NCBI GenBank assembly: GCA_951812945.1 | Contig: CATOTB010000005.1 | Coordinates: forward strand, 124,001-188,000 | From: Candidatus Dadabacteria bacterium | GTDB taxonomy: Bacteria; Desulfobacterota_D; UBA1144; Nemesobacterales; Nemesobacteraceae | DNA: 64,000 nt | Direction: 5' to 3' | In this document: positions 28,234 to 37,286 of the stretch, piece after piece | How the letters are laid out: every line of letters starts with the position of its first letter | Position numbering within the stretch: the first letter of the stretch is position 1 | The notes under the pieces: generated by a model | Database searches by the model: none | Seen by the model: only the letters and a program-made list of their open reading frames with translations | Told to the model about the DNA's origin: nothing | Translations under genes and position numbers: made by a program

Positions 28234-29055
28234 TTATAATTTCCTTGCGGAGTCGGCCATCATTATGATGGAAACGATGGCGAGCATGGCCGCAAGGCTG
28301 GTCGTTCCGATCAACATAAAAATCAGTAGCTCTCCTCTTTCCTGATAACGTTTGACCTCTTTTGTTGTCCTTTTTTCTACGGCGCTAAAGAATTTTTCCA
28401 CCGGGTGCATAATTCGTTCTTTTGCCCTGTGATATTCCTCGCTGTGTAGCAGCCGGCTTGCGAGGTCAGGGTCCGGCCTTCCTCTGACTGTGTAATTGCC
28501 GGAGGCATCTTTATAAAGACCAACCATTGCATTCATTGCCTGAACCTCCAGCTTGGTCAAGGAGTTTGATTCATTCTGTGCCGTTGCCAGAAAGTCAAGT
28601 TCGACGTCGGTTAACCCTAATTTCTCCATAAGTTCCTTAAGAGCCACCGGAGTGCCGCTTGGACGTGGCGGAACACCTGTAGAGACCACAAAATCCCAGT
28701 ATACGCTGTAATATCTCTCGGGACGAGGAAGCCTTCCGTCTCGGATATCAATAATATCTTGGAAATATTCTTTGTAGCGCTCGTCACCGGTCTCGGCGTA
28801 AGTTCGTACCATGCGTGTGAGGTCGTCGGAAGTCTGGCGCAGTTCATCGGCCAGAAGGTATGAGAGGTACCTGCTTTCTTCTGCTTCAACCACTTGCTGA
28901 GTGTTTCTCATAATGACGAATGCCGCGGTGAGTGAAACAAACACAAGTGCCATTACGGCCGTGGAGATAACCATCTGCCGGACCGCAGTAACACTTATCT
29001 TCTGGCGTTCTTCGCCGGTCTCTTGTACGGAGTGCGACGGGTCATGCGAGGACAT
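28234..29055 (-). CDS. Orphan membrane sensor module without output domain
   Basis: 273 residues: a soluble N-terminus of about 28 residues, TM1 (about 29-48), a periplasmic domain of about 185 residues, TM2 (about 243-266), and only six residues afterwards (ADSARKL then stop). The periplasmic part, rich in helix (YLLADELRQTSDDLTRMVRT, YAETGDERYKEYFQDI, RYYSVYWDFV), resembles the input domain of chemoreceptors and hybrid kinases. No HAMP, kinase or methyl-accepting domain follows in any frame of the next 126 bases. Either a truncated receptor or a stand-alone partner protein. AAGGAGACAG gives a good ribosome site, so it is probably translated. Confidence 0.75.
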   Translation of the reverse strand: MSSHDPSHSVQETGEERQKISVTAVRQMVISTAVMALVFVSLTAAFVIMRNTQQVVEAEESRYLSYLLADELRQTSDDLTRMVRTYAETGDERYKEYFQDIIDIRDGRLPRPERYYSVYWDFVVSTGVPPRPSGTPVALKELMEKLGLTDVELDFLATAQNESNSLTKLEVQAMNAMVGLYKDASGNYTVRGRPDPDLASRLLHSEEYHRAKERIMHPVEKFFSAVEKRTTKEVKRYQERGELLIFMLIGTTSLAAMLAIVSIIMMADSARKL

Positions 29056-29342
29056 CTACTGTCTCCTTGCTTTGGTAGTCCATCGGATCAATATCTGTCG
29101 CCTCCCCACGACTGAAGCGGAAGGCAATTCAGCAGTTGCATATTCCGGGCAAACGCGTATCTTGCGATGCGGTCAGCACACGCAGGATACTTATCACATA
29201 ACCAAAGGTTGAACTTGGGGGAATTTTTTCGATCATGTAATCTCTGCACCCCCTCTCTATGCGCAAACCTAACCTTCTAATCTACCCTGCGTCGTATTGC
29301 ACTTCAAGCTGGTGTTCGGTCAGGAAAAACCCATGTTTTTTT

Positions 29343-29801
29343 TCAGTTCCCAAAGAGTTTCCGTAGCTGAGCGCTTCTGTAATTGAATATAAAATCTAGT
29401 CTTCTACTTACGAAAAACAGATTCGCCAACCTTCCGATCGGGCCAAACGGCAGGGAGTAGTGAACAAGGTCTCGAACCTGAGTTTTATCTCCGATCTCCG
29501 TGAAAAAATGCTTGTGGTGCCAGAATTTGTAGGGTCCGAATCGTTGCTCGTCAACAAAATAGCTTGGTGAGTCGACCTGAGTTATCTCCGTTGCCCAAGT
29601 GCTTCTGAAAAAAGGGGTGGGCGTTATGGTGTAGGTGATTATCATGCCGGGATATATTTCCCTTTGCGTCTCAGATGTTATGCGCAGGTTCAGTTCGGGG
29701 GGAGTGATTCTTGGAAGATTGTTCGGGTCGGAGAAAAAATCCCAGGCTGTTTCAAGAGAAACCCCCAAAAATTCCGTTCTCTCAAACGTATATATCTTCA
29801 T
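29343..29801 (-). CDS. SRPBCC (START-like) family protein
   Basis: 152 residues with the helix-grip fold signature: TEFLGVSLETAWDFFSDPNN near the start, then PGMIITYTI, STWATEITQVDSPSYFVDEQ and the strands GPYKFWHHKHFFTEI. Such proteins bind hydrophobic ligands; many are annotated as cyclase/dehydrase or CoxG-like. No catalytic residues can be named. It overlaps the upstream MFS gene by four bases, so the two are translated together and may share a ligand (inference). Confidence 0.8.
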   Translation of the reverse strand: MKIYTFERTEFLGVSLETAWDFFSDPNNLPRITPPELNLRITSETQREIYPGMIITYTITPTPFFRSTWATEITQVDSPSYFVDEQRFGPYKFWHHKHFFTEIGDKTQVRDLVHYSLPFGPIGRLANLFFVSRRLDFIFNYRSAQLRKLFGN

Positions 29802-30964
29802 TCTTTTTCAGCCTGCTCAAGCGGCGGCTTGGGAAGCCCGACAAACTTCCACAGAACCAGGAACAGAAGTCCGAACATCAGGGGTAAAGACTGGTGTGTC
29901 TCATAAAGTATGCCGGCAGACATCCCGCCCACGCAGGCTCCCATGAAATTCGCTAGGTTGAAAAAACCGGAGAGAACGCCCCTGTTTTCCGAGGAAACTC
30001 TCTGCGTGACAAACGCGGGGAGTATGGACTGAAATATGATGTGCCCGAAAAAGAACGCTCCTCCAGCGAGGTAGAGAGTGATGCTGTTGGATTCCCGAAG
30101 CAGATAGATTAAAAAAGAGGCCACTAGAAAGAAAAGCCCGAACCTGGTCGCCTGTCTGAGTATTTTTCTCGTCTCGGAAATCCGGATGTAGAGGTTAACC
30201 AGAAGCCCGCTCGGGACGAGTATTATCAGGTAGACGAACCACAGGTCTTCGGGTCCGGTACCGAGGTTTTTCCAGTCCAGTGGATAGATGAACAGAATAA
30301 GATTAAGAGTAAGAGAGGTTATGAAGGTTGAGAAAAGAATTTTTCTGACTTCCGGTTCCCTGAGTTTGAGAAGAATCTCTTTTCTGTCCCCTGTTTTTTT
30401 CTTTGGAAGTCCGGGAAACATGAAAAGAGTAACCAGCACCGCCACTAAACCCAGGCCGGCGAGTATGAAGAAGAGGCTTTCGAAACCGAGTTTCGTCGCG
30501 AGCACCGGGCCGACTACGAGTGAAGTTATAAACGCAATCCCGATTATTACTCCGGTCAGCATAAAAGACTGGGCCCTTACCTCGGTTCTTGTGGAATCTC
30601 CGAGGGTAGCTATTGCGACCGCGCCTATCGCGCCGCTTCCCTGAAGCGCTCTGGTTATTATGAGTTCCCAGATGTTGTCCGCGAAACCGCAGAGAATGCT
30701 TCCCAGACAGAAAATTATAAGCCCCGACACTATTACCGGCTTTCTTCCGAACCTGTCGCTTGCCATGCCGAAAGGTATTTGAAGCAGGCTCTGGGTAAGG
30801 GCGTATATTCCGAACGCGACTCCCGCGGATGCGAGGGTTGCTCCCTCGTAGTTTACGGCATATATGCTGAAAACGGGGACTATCAGGAATATTCCCAGGA
30901 GCCTGAGCGCGATTATTGTTCCTATTACAAGAACGCAGCGAAGTTCGTACCTGTTCAGTTTCAT
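29798..30964 (-). CDS. MFS transporter (YajR/drug-efflux-like)
   Basis: 388 residues with about 12 hydrophobic spans. Motif A is seen as GMASDRFGRKPVIVSG between TM2 and TM3, and RALQGSGAIGAVAIATLGD is typical of the drug:H+ antiporter branch; the closest described type is YajR but without its C-terminal YAM domain. The gene diverges from the OMP gene at 31164 and is coupled to the SRPBCC gene. Substrate unknown. Confidence 0.82.
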   Translation of the reverse strand: MKLNRYELRCVLVIGTIIALRLLGIFLIVPVFSIYAVNYEGATLASAGVAFGIYALTQSLLQIPFGMASDRFGRKPVIVSGLIIFCLGSILCGFADNIWELIITRALQGSGAIGAVAIATLGDSTRTEVRAQSFMLTGVIIGIAFITSLVVGPVLATKLGFESLFFILAGLGLVAVLVTLFMFPGLPKKKTGDRKEILLKLREPEVRKILFSTFITSLTLNLILFIYPLDWKNLGTGPEDLWFVYLIILVPSGLLVNLYIRISETRKILRQATRFGLFFLVASFLIYLLRESNSITLYLAGGAFFFGHIIFQSILPAFVTQRVSSENRGVLSGFFNLANFMGACVGGMSAGILYETHQSLPLMFGLLFLVLWKFVGLPKPPLEQAEKE

Positions 30965-31083
30965 GCCGTTTTTCCCGAAATTCTCCGTTCCGGTTCCGTT
31001 TTTAGGGAGACAATAAAAAACCGGTTCAATGAAAGATAGGGGAATTATATACCTAAATAAATAGCAATCGGGTATTTATCGCG

Positions 31084-31113
31084 TTTGACAATGGCAGAAC
31101 GCTGCAAGATAAT
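31084..31113 (+). promoter_or_regulatory. Promoter of the outer-membrane barrel gene
   Basis: TTGACA at 31084-31089 and GATAAT at 31108-31113 with 18 bases between them; the second hexamer differs from consensus at one base. It is followed after about 50 bases by AAGGAGGAAC and the ATG at 31164. The same intergenic stretch lies upstream of the minus-strand MFS gene. Confidence 0.7.
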
Positions 31114-31163
31114 AGAAAAAGCCGGAACTTATTAAAAGGAATAACCGTAAGGAGGAACATCCG

Positions 31164-32099
31164 ATGAAACTGCCGTTTCGATCTGGCGGAGCCAGACTGT
31201 TATCAATAAAATCTCTTACGCTCCTGTTCTCCATGGTGCTTGGTCCGTCCGTGGCTTTGGCGGGAGGAATGCCCCCTGGCGTTGAGAAGAAGGCGCCTGT
31301 GATGGAGGAAAGTGCCGAAGTCAAGGTACCTTCCCCCGAAGTTGAGCGGCCTTCTCTTGAAGTTAAGGGGGAGACTGAGACGGAGCAGAGTGCTCAATCC
31401 GGGGGTTCTTCCACAGAAGCTTTGGAAGAGATGGCTGAGCCGGAGAAGGATTCGCCCGCTACGGGAAGCGGGTTTACCGTTGGAGCCCGCGGCGCCCTCA
31501 GTATTCTTGGCAGTGACAGTATATCGGGGACCTCGGCTTCCCAATACGGGCCGTTAGGAGCTACCGTGGATTATGACAAAGGATACAGTTTCAGCTTGAT
31601 GCTTGGCTACGCGCTTGGAAACGGACTGCGTATTGAAGCTGAGGGTAGCTACATCAATAACGGTTTTCAGGAAATAAGCGTAAGGACGCCGGGAGTTTTT
31701 GCGGCACAACTTGAGACAGGGGAAAACAAGCTCGGAGGCGATCTTTCAGCGCGCACGCTCATGATGAATGCCTATTATGATGTAAACCTGGGCGGCGGCC
31801 TGGTTCCTTATGTAGGCGGCGGCTTGGGTGCGGCTGATCTTTCAAGCGAAATGAAATCAACTGCGGGCGATCTGCTTGTTGACGACGACGATTACATTTT
31901 TATTTATCAGGTTGGCGGCGGGTTAGGTTACAAAATCAGCGGGTACAGCAGCGGGCTCGATGTAACGGTAAGTTTGGACTACCGCTACCTGGCTTCTTTT
32001 GAAGACCCGAGGTTCAAGCAGAAGGTGACCGGTAATTTTGTAGAAGGCGAGTTCGGAGGACATTACATCGGCGGCGGAGTGAGGTTAGGACTCTGGTAG
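31164..32099 (+). CDS. Outer-membrane beta-barrel protein with acidic N-terminal linker
   Basis: 311 residues. A basic N-terminus and hydrophobic stretch ending VALAGG is a signal peptide (cleavage about residue 34). Residues 35-100 are Glu/Pro/Ser rich and low complexity. From about 100 a barrel of the OmpA/OmpW-like fold follows, with alternating strands such as YGLMLGYALG-type SLMLGYALGNGLRIEAEGSY, VPYVGGGLGAADL and the end GGHYIGGGVRLGLW, an aromatic C-terminus as recognised by BAM. No OmpA peptidoglycan-binding domain. Function unknown; could be a surface antigen or small porin. Confidence 0.85.
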   Translation: MKLPFRSGGARLLSIKSLTLLFSMVLGPSVALAGGMPPGVEKKAPVMEESAEVKVPSPEVERPSLEVKGETETEQSAQSGGSSTEALEEMAEPEKDSPATGSGFTVGARGALSILGSDSISGTSASQYGPLGATVDYDKGYSFSLMLGYALGNGLRIEAEGSYINNGFQEISVRTPGVFAAQLETGENKLGGDLSARTLMMNAYYDVNLGGGLVPYVGGGLGAADLSSEMKSTAGDLLVDDDDYIFIYQVGGGLGYKISGYSSGLDVTVSLDYRYLASFEDPRFKQKVTGNFVEGEFGGHYIGGGVRLGLW

Positions 32100-32145
32100 A
32101 GTCCCGGCCGTATGCCTTAAGCTGCGCTCAACCCTTTTCGCAATT

Positions 32146-32166
32146 CCCCTTATCTGGGGTCTTTTT
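32146..32166 (+). terminator. Weak terminator-like hairpin after the barrel gene
   Basis: CCCC at 32146-32149 and GGGG at 32156-32159 with a six-base loop, followed by TC and TTTTT at 32162-32166. Only four pairs, so weak, but the position between an ending gene and a new promoter fits. Confidence 0.35.
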
Positions 32167-32208
32167 ACGTTTCTGATATGAGGCAGGCCTGAAACTTGCC
32201 TTAGGGAG

Positions 32209-32217
32209 TGGTATAAT
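32209..32217 (+). promoter_or_regulatory. Extended -10 promoter element upstream of alr
   Basis: TGGTATAAT at 32209-32217 is an extended -10 (TGnTATAAT). A convincing -35 is lacking (CTGAAA at 32190-32195 is the best, 16 bases away), as is common for extended -10 promoters. It would give a leader of about 85 bases for alr. The same GTGGTATAAT string precedes ptsP. Confidence 0.5.
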
Positions 32218-32309
32218 TTCCACTCTAGCTGACCTGAGGAAATACGGAACCGGTAAATAGGTAGTTCGAAAGAATTTCCTCCCTCAACTTTTGGAGAAAT
32301 TTCCAGGCG

Positions 32310-33398
32310 ATGAGACCTACTTGGGCTGAAATAAGTCTTGATTCTTTTAAATCAAACCTTGGTGAGGTAAGAAAACTTGTAGGGGAAGATGTCCGTATCA
32401 TGGCGATTGTCAAAGCCGATGCTTACGGACACGGTGCGGTAAGAGTAAGCGAAACTGCCCTTGGTCATGGAGCCGACATGCTTGGAGTGGCTACCGTGTC
32501 GGAGGCGATGGAACTCAGGAGGGCCGGAATAACGGGCGAGATATTTCTTCTGGGAAGTATTGATCCCCAAGAGGCAGGGATCGTAGTAGAAAACGCGCTT
32601 ACTCCCGCCTGCTATTCCCTTGATGTGCTTGAGGCCCTCTCTGAAGCCGCCGTCAAGCGTGGAAAAACGGCCCGTTATCACCTGAAAGTCGATACGGGAA
32701 TGACCAGGCTCGGAGTGGGGGTAGGGGACATTGAATCTTTTTTTGCCTCCGCCTCCGCACTTCCCGGAGTGATTCTTGAAGGCGTCTTTACCCATCTTGC
32801 CTCTTCTGAGATTCCCCAAAGCGACTATACGGATTATCAGCTAGGGGTTTTCCGCGAAGGCCTTTTCTTTCTCGGCGAACTGGGAGTTAAATGCCGCTAC
32901 GCGCATTCCGCAAACAGCGCATCCATTCAGAGATTTCCGGATTCCCATATGGACATTGTGAGACCCGGGATAATGCTTTACGGTTCGGGTGGCATGGGGG
33001 AAATTGGCCTCAGGCCCGTTATGAAACTCAAAACAAGGATAGTTCAACTCAGAGAAGTGTCCCCGGGTACTCCGGTTGGTTACGGAGGAAGTTTTGTTAC
33101 CGGGAGGGAGACGCTGGTCGCGACCCTTCCGATCGGATATGCGGACGGCTATCCCAGGGCGCTTTCAAACAGAGCGAAGGTTTCCGTGGGCGGAAGGCTT
33201 GCTCCGCTTATAGGGTCTGTCTGCATGGATTTTATCATGGTTGATGTAACGGACGTTCCAGGTGTGTGCGTGGGAGATGAGGTGGTGCTTTTCGGAGATG
33301 ACCTTGTGAGTGTCGAGGATGTCTCTTCTTGGGCCGAAACCATATCCTACGAGGTTTTATCAAGGGTTTCGCCAAGGGTTCCGAGGCGTTACGTATGA
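32310..33398 (+). CDS. alr: Alanine racemase
   Basis: PLP enzyme making D-alanine for peptidoglycan. It has 362 residues. The PLP lysine lies in AIVKADAYGHGAVRVSE, and the barrel shows HLKVDTGMTRLGVG and the Tyr-containing TLPIGYADGYPRALSNRA; VCMDFIMVDVTDVP is also typical. The D-amino-acid deacylase gene dtd follows after 36 bases, a sensible pairing because free D-Ala can be mischarged on tRNA. Confidence 0.95.
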   Translation: MRPTWAEISLDSFKSNLGEVRKLVGEDVRIMAIVKADAYGHGAVRVSETALGHGADMLGVATVSEAMELRRAGITGEIFLLGSIDPQEAGIVVENALTPACYSLDVLEALSEAAVKRGKTARYHLKVDTGMTRLGVGVGDIESFFASASALPGVILEGVFTHLASSEIPQSDYTDYQLGVFREGLFFLGELGVKCRYAHSANSASIQRFPDSHMDIVRPGIMLYGSGGMGEIGLRPVMKLKTRIVQLREVSPGTPVGYGGSFVTGRETLVATLPIGYADGYPRALSNRAKVSVGGRLAPLIGSVCMDFIMVDVTDVPGVCVGDEVVLFGDDLVSVEDVSSWAETISYEVLSRVSPRVPRRYV

Positions 33399-33434
33399 TT
33401 TGTCTTTGCTAGTTCGTCTTAGGAGAATCCGCAA

Positions 33435-33884
33435 GTGAGAGCCGTTATACAGAGGGTAGCCGAGGCGTCAGTCAGTGTCGACGGGAACATGGTCGGCACC
33501 ATAGGCCCGGGGATGGTGATTCTTCTCGGGGTTGAGAAGGATGATTCGGAAAAAGACGTTGCCTATGTCGCGGAGAAGATAACGGGCCTCAGGATATTTG
33601 AGGACTCCTCGGGCAAAATGAACCTCAGCATCAAAGATACGGAGGGAGAGATTCTGGTTGTTTCCCAGTTTACCCTCTACGGTGACTGCAGGAAGGGCAG
33701 AAGACCTTCTTATGTGCGGGCCGCTGGTGGAGATTTCGCGAAGAGGTTCTACGAACTTTTCATCGCTGAACTTTCGGAGCGTGGAATCCCAGTGGAAACC
33801 GGAGTTTTCGGAGCAGCAATGGATGTCCATATAGTGAATTGCGGGCCGGTTACGCTTCTTGTTGACAGTTCCAGGGATTTTTGA
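33435..33884 (+). CDS. dtd: D-aminoacyl-tRNA deacylase
   Basis: Hydrolyses D-aminoacyl- and mischarged glycyl-tRNA. The 149-residue protein starts with GTG at 33435 after AGGAGAA and reads [15 protein letters not shown], as the family does. [17 protein letters not shown] is the first active-site motif and CGPVTLLVD contains the Gly-cisPro motif that excludes L-amino acids. It is downstream of alr and upstream of smpB. Confidence 0.95.
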   Translation: MRAVIQRVAEASVSVDGNMVGTIGPGMVILLGVEKDDSEKDVAYVAEKITGLRIFEDSSGKMNLSIKDTEGEILVVSQFTLYGDCRKGRRPSYVRAAGGDFAKRFYELFIAELSERGIPVETGVFGAAMDVHIVNCGPVTLLVDSSRDF

Positions 33885-33928
33885 GTTCCTGCTGGTTATT
33901 TCGCCGGGGCGGATTATTATTAGGATAG

Positions 33929-34384
33929 ATGAAGACTATATGCAGCCATCCTACCGCTCACAGGGATTATATATTTGAGGAGAAATACGAAGCGGGTCTG
34001 GTTCTCAAAGGTTCCGAGGTTAAATCTCTCAGAAACGGAAACGCCAGCGTAAAGGAGAGCTTCGCTCTCGTAAGGGAGGGCGAAGCCAGGCTTGTTAACT
34101 GCTACATAGCTCCTTATGACGCCGCTAACACGCTTAACCATGATCCGACAAGAGAAAGGAAGCTTCTGCTCAACTCTCATGAGATAAGGAGGCTGATTGG
34201 AAAGACCAGCATTAGAGGGTATACTTTAGTTCCTCTCAGGATTTATTTTAAACACGGCATCGCAAAACTCGAACTGGCCCTTGCCAAAGGCAAGAAGACG
34301 AGGGATAAAAGAGAGGATATCAAGCGTCGTGAGGCCCAAAGAGATATGCAGAAAGCCGTAAGACGATCTTTGAAACGTTCATAG
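33929..34384 (+). CDS. smpB: SsrA-binding protein SmpB
   Basis: Partner of tmRNA in rescuing stalled ribosomes. It has 151 residues, with HRDYIFEEKYEAGLVLKGSE and RGYTLVPLRIYFKHGIAKLE conserved, and the basic C-terminal tail (KREDIKRREAQRDMQKAVRR) that enters the mRNA channel. Its partner RNA begins ten bases after the stop, so protein and RNA form one locus. Confidence 0.96.
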   Translation: MKTICSHPTAHRDYIFEEKYEAGLVLKGSEVKSLRNGNASVKESFALVREGEARLVNCYIAPYDAANTLNHDPTRERKLLLNSHEIRRLIGKTSIRGYTLVPLRIYFKHGIAKLELALAKGKKTRDKREDIKRREAQRDMQKAVRRSLKRS

Positions 34385-34393
34385 CTTAAACAC

Positions 34394-34745
<352 letters not shown>

Positions 34746-34916
34746 CACTCTCTGTATAGCCGCTTAAAAAAGAAGGCCATCTCTAATTGCTAGAATATGG
34801 TATCTTCACATACACACGTTCTAATCCCAGAGATATTTCAGTTAACAGGGATCGTTTTAACCAAGCGATGCTTAAAAACAATAAAACCGAGATAGCAAAA
34901 GGATTTCAGGGAATTA

Positions 34917-35519
34917 GTGGCCGATATGAACCGTAGAACTATAGTAATTGCCACGAAAAACAACGGAAAGCTGAGAGAATTCAAGTCGATTCTCGCCGAT
35001 GCGTACGATGACATCCTTTCTCTTACTGATTTTGACGACATTCCAGATATAGAGGAAACAGGTTTTTCTTTCAGGGAAAACGCCCTTATCAAGGCGAAAG
35101 CAACCTCTGATTTTCTTGGAATGGATGCTATCGGGGATGATTCAGGCTTGGTTGTGGATGCTCTGGGCGGAGCTCCCGGGATTTATTCGGCTAGGTATGC
35201 CGGAGATGGGGCGTCTGATGATGAGAACAACAAAAAACTGCTCTCTGAACTCAAAGGAGAGAAAAACAAGAGTGCCAGATTTGTCTGCTGCATTGCCTTA
35301 GTACTTGTAAATGGAACACAGGAATTCTTTGAAGGCGAGTGCTGCGGACAGATTATTCAGGAAAAAAGAGGTGAAAGCGGTTTTGGCTATGACCCGGTTT
35401 TTTACGTTCCTCAATATGAAAAGACAATGGCTGAACTTGGCCCCGACATAAAAAACAGCATAAGCCACAGAGCTATCGCTTCAGAAAAACTCTTGTCGTA
35501 TTTTTCAAACTTGAAATAA
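34917..35519 (+). CDS. rdgB: XTP/dITP diphosphatase (non-canonical purine NTP pyrophosphatase)
   Basis: Removes deaminated purine nucleotides (dITP, XTP) from the pool. It has 200 residues from GTG 34917; an ATG at 34926 would shorten it by three. ATKNNGKLREFKSIL, DDSGLVVDALGGAPGIYSAR, SGFGYDPVF and SHRAIA are the four HAM1/RdgB motifs. CAGGGA five bases before the GTG favours the longer form. Confidence 0.94.
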   Translation: MADMNRRTIVIATKNNGKLREFKSILADAYDDILSLTDFDDIPDIEETGFSFRENALIKAKATSDFLGMDAIGDDSGLVVDALGGAPGIYSARYAGDGASDDENNKKLLSELKGEKNKSARFVCCIALVLVNGTQEFFEGECCGQIIQEKRGESGFGYDPVFYVPQYEKTMAELGPDIKNSISHRAIASEKLLSYFSNLK

Positions 35520-35668
35520 ATATTTTCGGCATCAAGGTTTCCCCTGTTTTGTCTTCTCAAATTATGTGAAATCTTCCTTTTTAATTGTAAGCTGCCCTGG
35601 AATTGAATATATTTAGATTCCGACCTTTGTTTATTGCTGCTACTATAACTTGATAAGGGGTTTTCTGC

Positions 35669-37282
35669 GTGAAAAGCGCAAAATTTATTTTTGTTACCGG
35701 CGGGGTTATGTCTTCTCTGGGAAAAGGTATCTCCGCTTCTTCAATAGGTTTCCTTCTTGAGTGCTGTGGTCTTCGAGTCACCCTCCAGAAGCTTGATCCC
35801 TACATAAACGTTGATCCAGGTACGATGAACCCTTTTGAGCATGGAGAGGTGTTTGTCACTGATGACGGGGCGGAAACGGATCTTGATCTCGGTCATTACG
35901 AAAGATTCACCAAAGCCCAGCTCGGCAAGAAAAACAATCTCACAAGCGGCAAGGTCTATGATTCCGTTATCTCCAAGGAGAGGGAAGGCAAGTTTCTCGG
36001 CAAAACAGTCCAGGTAATCCCCCACATAACGGATGAAATAAAATCCCGCGTGCGTGCCCTTGAGGATGGCAATGACGTGATCATAGTCGAAATCGGCGGC
36101 ACTGTGGGAGACATAGAAAGTCTTCCTTTCCTCGAGGCGGTAAGGCAGCTGAGGTCAGACCTAGGCAAGCAGAACACGCTTTTCATCCATCTTACATACG
36201 TTCCCTATGTCGCCGCCGCGGGAGAACTGAAAACAAAACCTACGCAGCACAGCGTGAAGGAACTTCTCCAGATAGGAATTCAGCCCGACATACTTCTGTG
36301 CCGCACCGAGGACAAATTCCTCCTGGAAGACGTCAAGAGAAAGATAGCTCTTTTCTGCAACATTGAGCAGAGGGCGGTGATTACGGCCAAAGACGTTGAG
36401 CACATATATGAAGTTCCGCTTATATACAAAAAAGAGGGGCTTGCCGAGATAATTGTTGAATATCTGGGCATGTGGACCAAAAAACCCGACATGGGGGAGT
36501 GGGAAGAACTTTTTCGAAGAATAAGGAGCGTGGAAAAGACCGTGCGCATAGCCGTTGTCGGAAAATACGTTTCACATGGAGATGCCTACAAGAGTCTCCA
36601 CGAAGCCCTTTACCACGGTGGTATAGCCAACGACTCGACTGTTGAGATAAAATACGTGGATTCAGAAGAAATGGACGGAACATGTCCTGAGGAGTACTTC
36701 TCCGATGTCCACGGGATACTTGTTCCCGGGGGATTCGGGGAGAGAGGAATTGACGGCAAGGTAGGTGCCACGAAGTACGCCAGGGAGAACGGGATTCCCT
36801 TTTTCGGAATCTGTTACGGCATGCAGCTTGCGGTTATTGAGTTTTCAAGAAACGTGTGCGGCATGGATGACGCGGATACGACCGAGAACAACGGCGATAC
36901 TAAGAACCCGGTTATAGACATAATGGAATCGCAGAAGAATGTAAGCGAGAAGGGCGGAACGATGAGACTCGGGGCCTATCCCTGCGTCATAAAGCCCGAG
37001 ACCTTGGCAAGCAGCATCTACGGGGATTCCGAGATTTCCGAAAGACACCGCCACCGGTTTGAAGTGAACAACCGCTACAGGGAAATTCTCGAGTCAAAGG
37101 GAATGGTTCTTTGCGGCCTCTCTCCGGATGGGGATCTGGTTGAAATCATGGAACTTAAGGATCATCCCTGGTTTGTCGGCTGTCAGTTCCACCCCGAATT
37201 CAAGTCAAAGCCCCTAAGCGCCCATCCCCTGTTCAGGGATTTCATAAGAGGGGCGCTTTGGTACAAGGATTCTTCTAACTGA
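35669..37282 (+). CDS. pyrG: CTP synthase
   Basis: ATP- and glutamine-dependent amination of UTP. The 537-residue protein starts with GTG eight bases after AAGGGG. The synthetase domain (1 to about 270) shows [20 protein letters not shown] and [19 protein letters not shown]; the glutaminase domain has the nucleophile in [12 protein letters not shown] and His/Glu in [11 protein letters not shown]. The 149-base upstream region shows no pyrG-type attenuator that I can recognise. Confidence 0.97.
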   Translation: MKSAKFIFVTGGVMSSLGKGISASSIGFLLECCGLRVTLQKLDPYINVDPGTMNPFEHGEVFVTDDGAETDLDLGHYERFTKAQLGKKNNLTSGKVYDSVISKEREGKFLGKTVQVIPHITDEIKSRVRALEDGNDVIIVEIGGTVGDIESLPFLEAVRQLRSDLGKQNTLFIHLTYVPYVAAAGELKTKPTQHSVKELLQIGIQPDILLCRTEDKFLLEDVKRKIALFCNIEQRAVITAKDVEHIYEVPLIYKKEGLAEIIVEYLGMWTKKPDMGEWEELFRRIRSVEKTVRIAVVGKYVSHGDAYKSLHEALYHGGIANDSTVEIKYVDSEEMDGTCPEEYFSDVHGILVPGGFGERGIDGKVGATKYARENGIPFFGICYGMQLAVIEFSRNVCGMDDADTTENNGDTKNPVIDIMESQKNVSEKGGTMRLGAYPCVIKPETLASSIYGDSEISERHRHRFEVNNRYREILESKGMVLCGLSPDGDLVEIMELKDHPWFVGCQFHPEFKSKPLSAHPLFRDFIRGALWYKDSSN

Positions 37283-37286
37283 TCGA

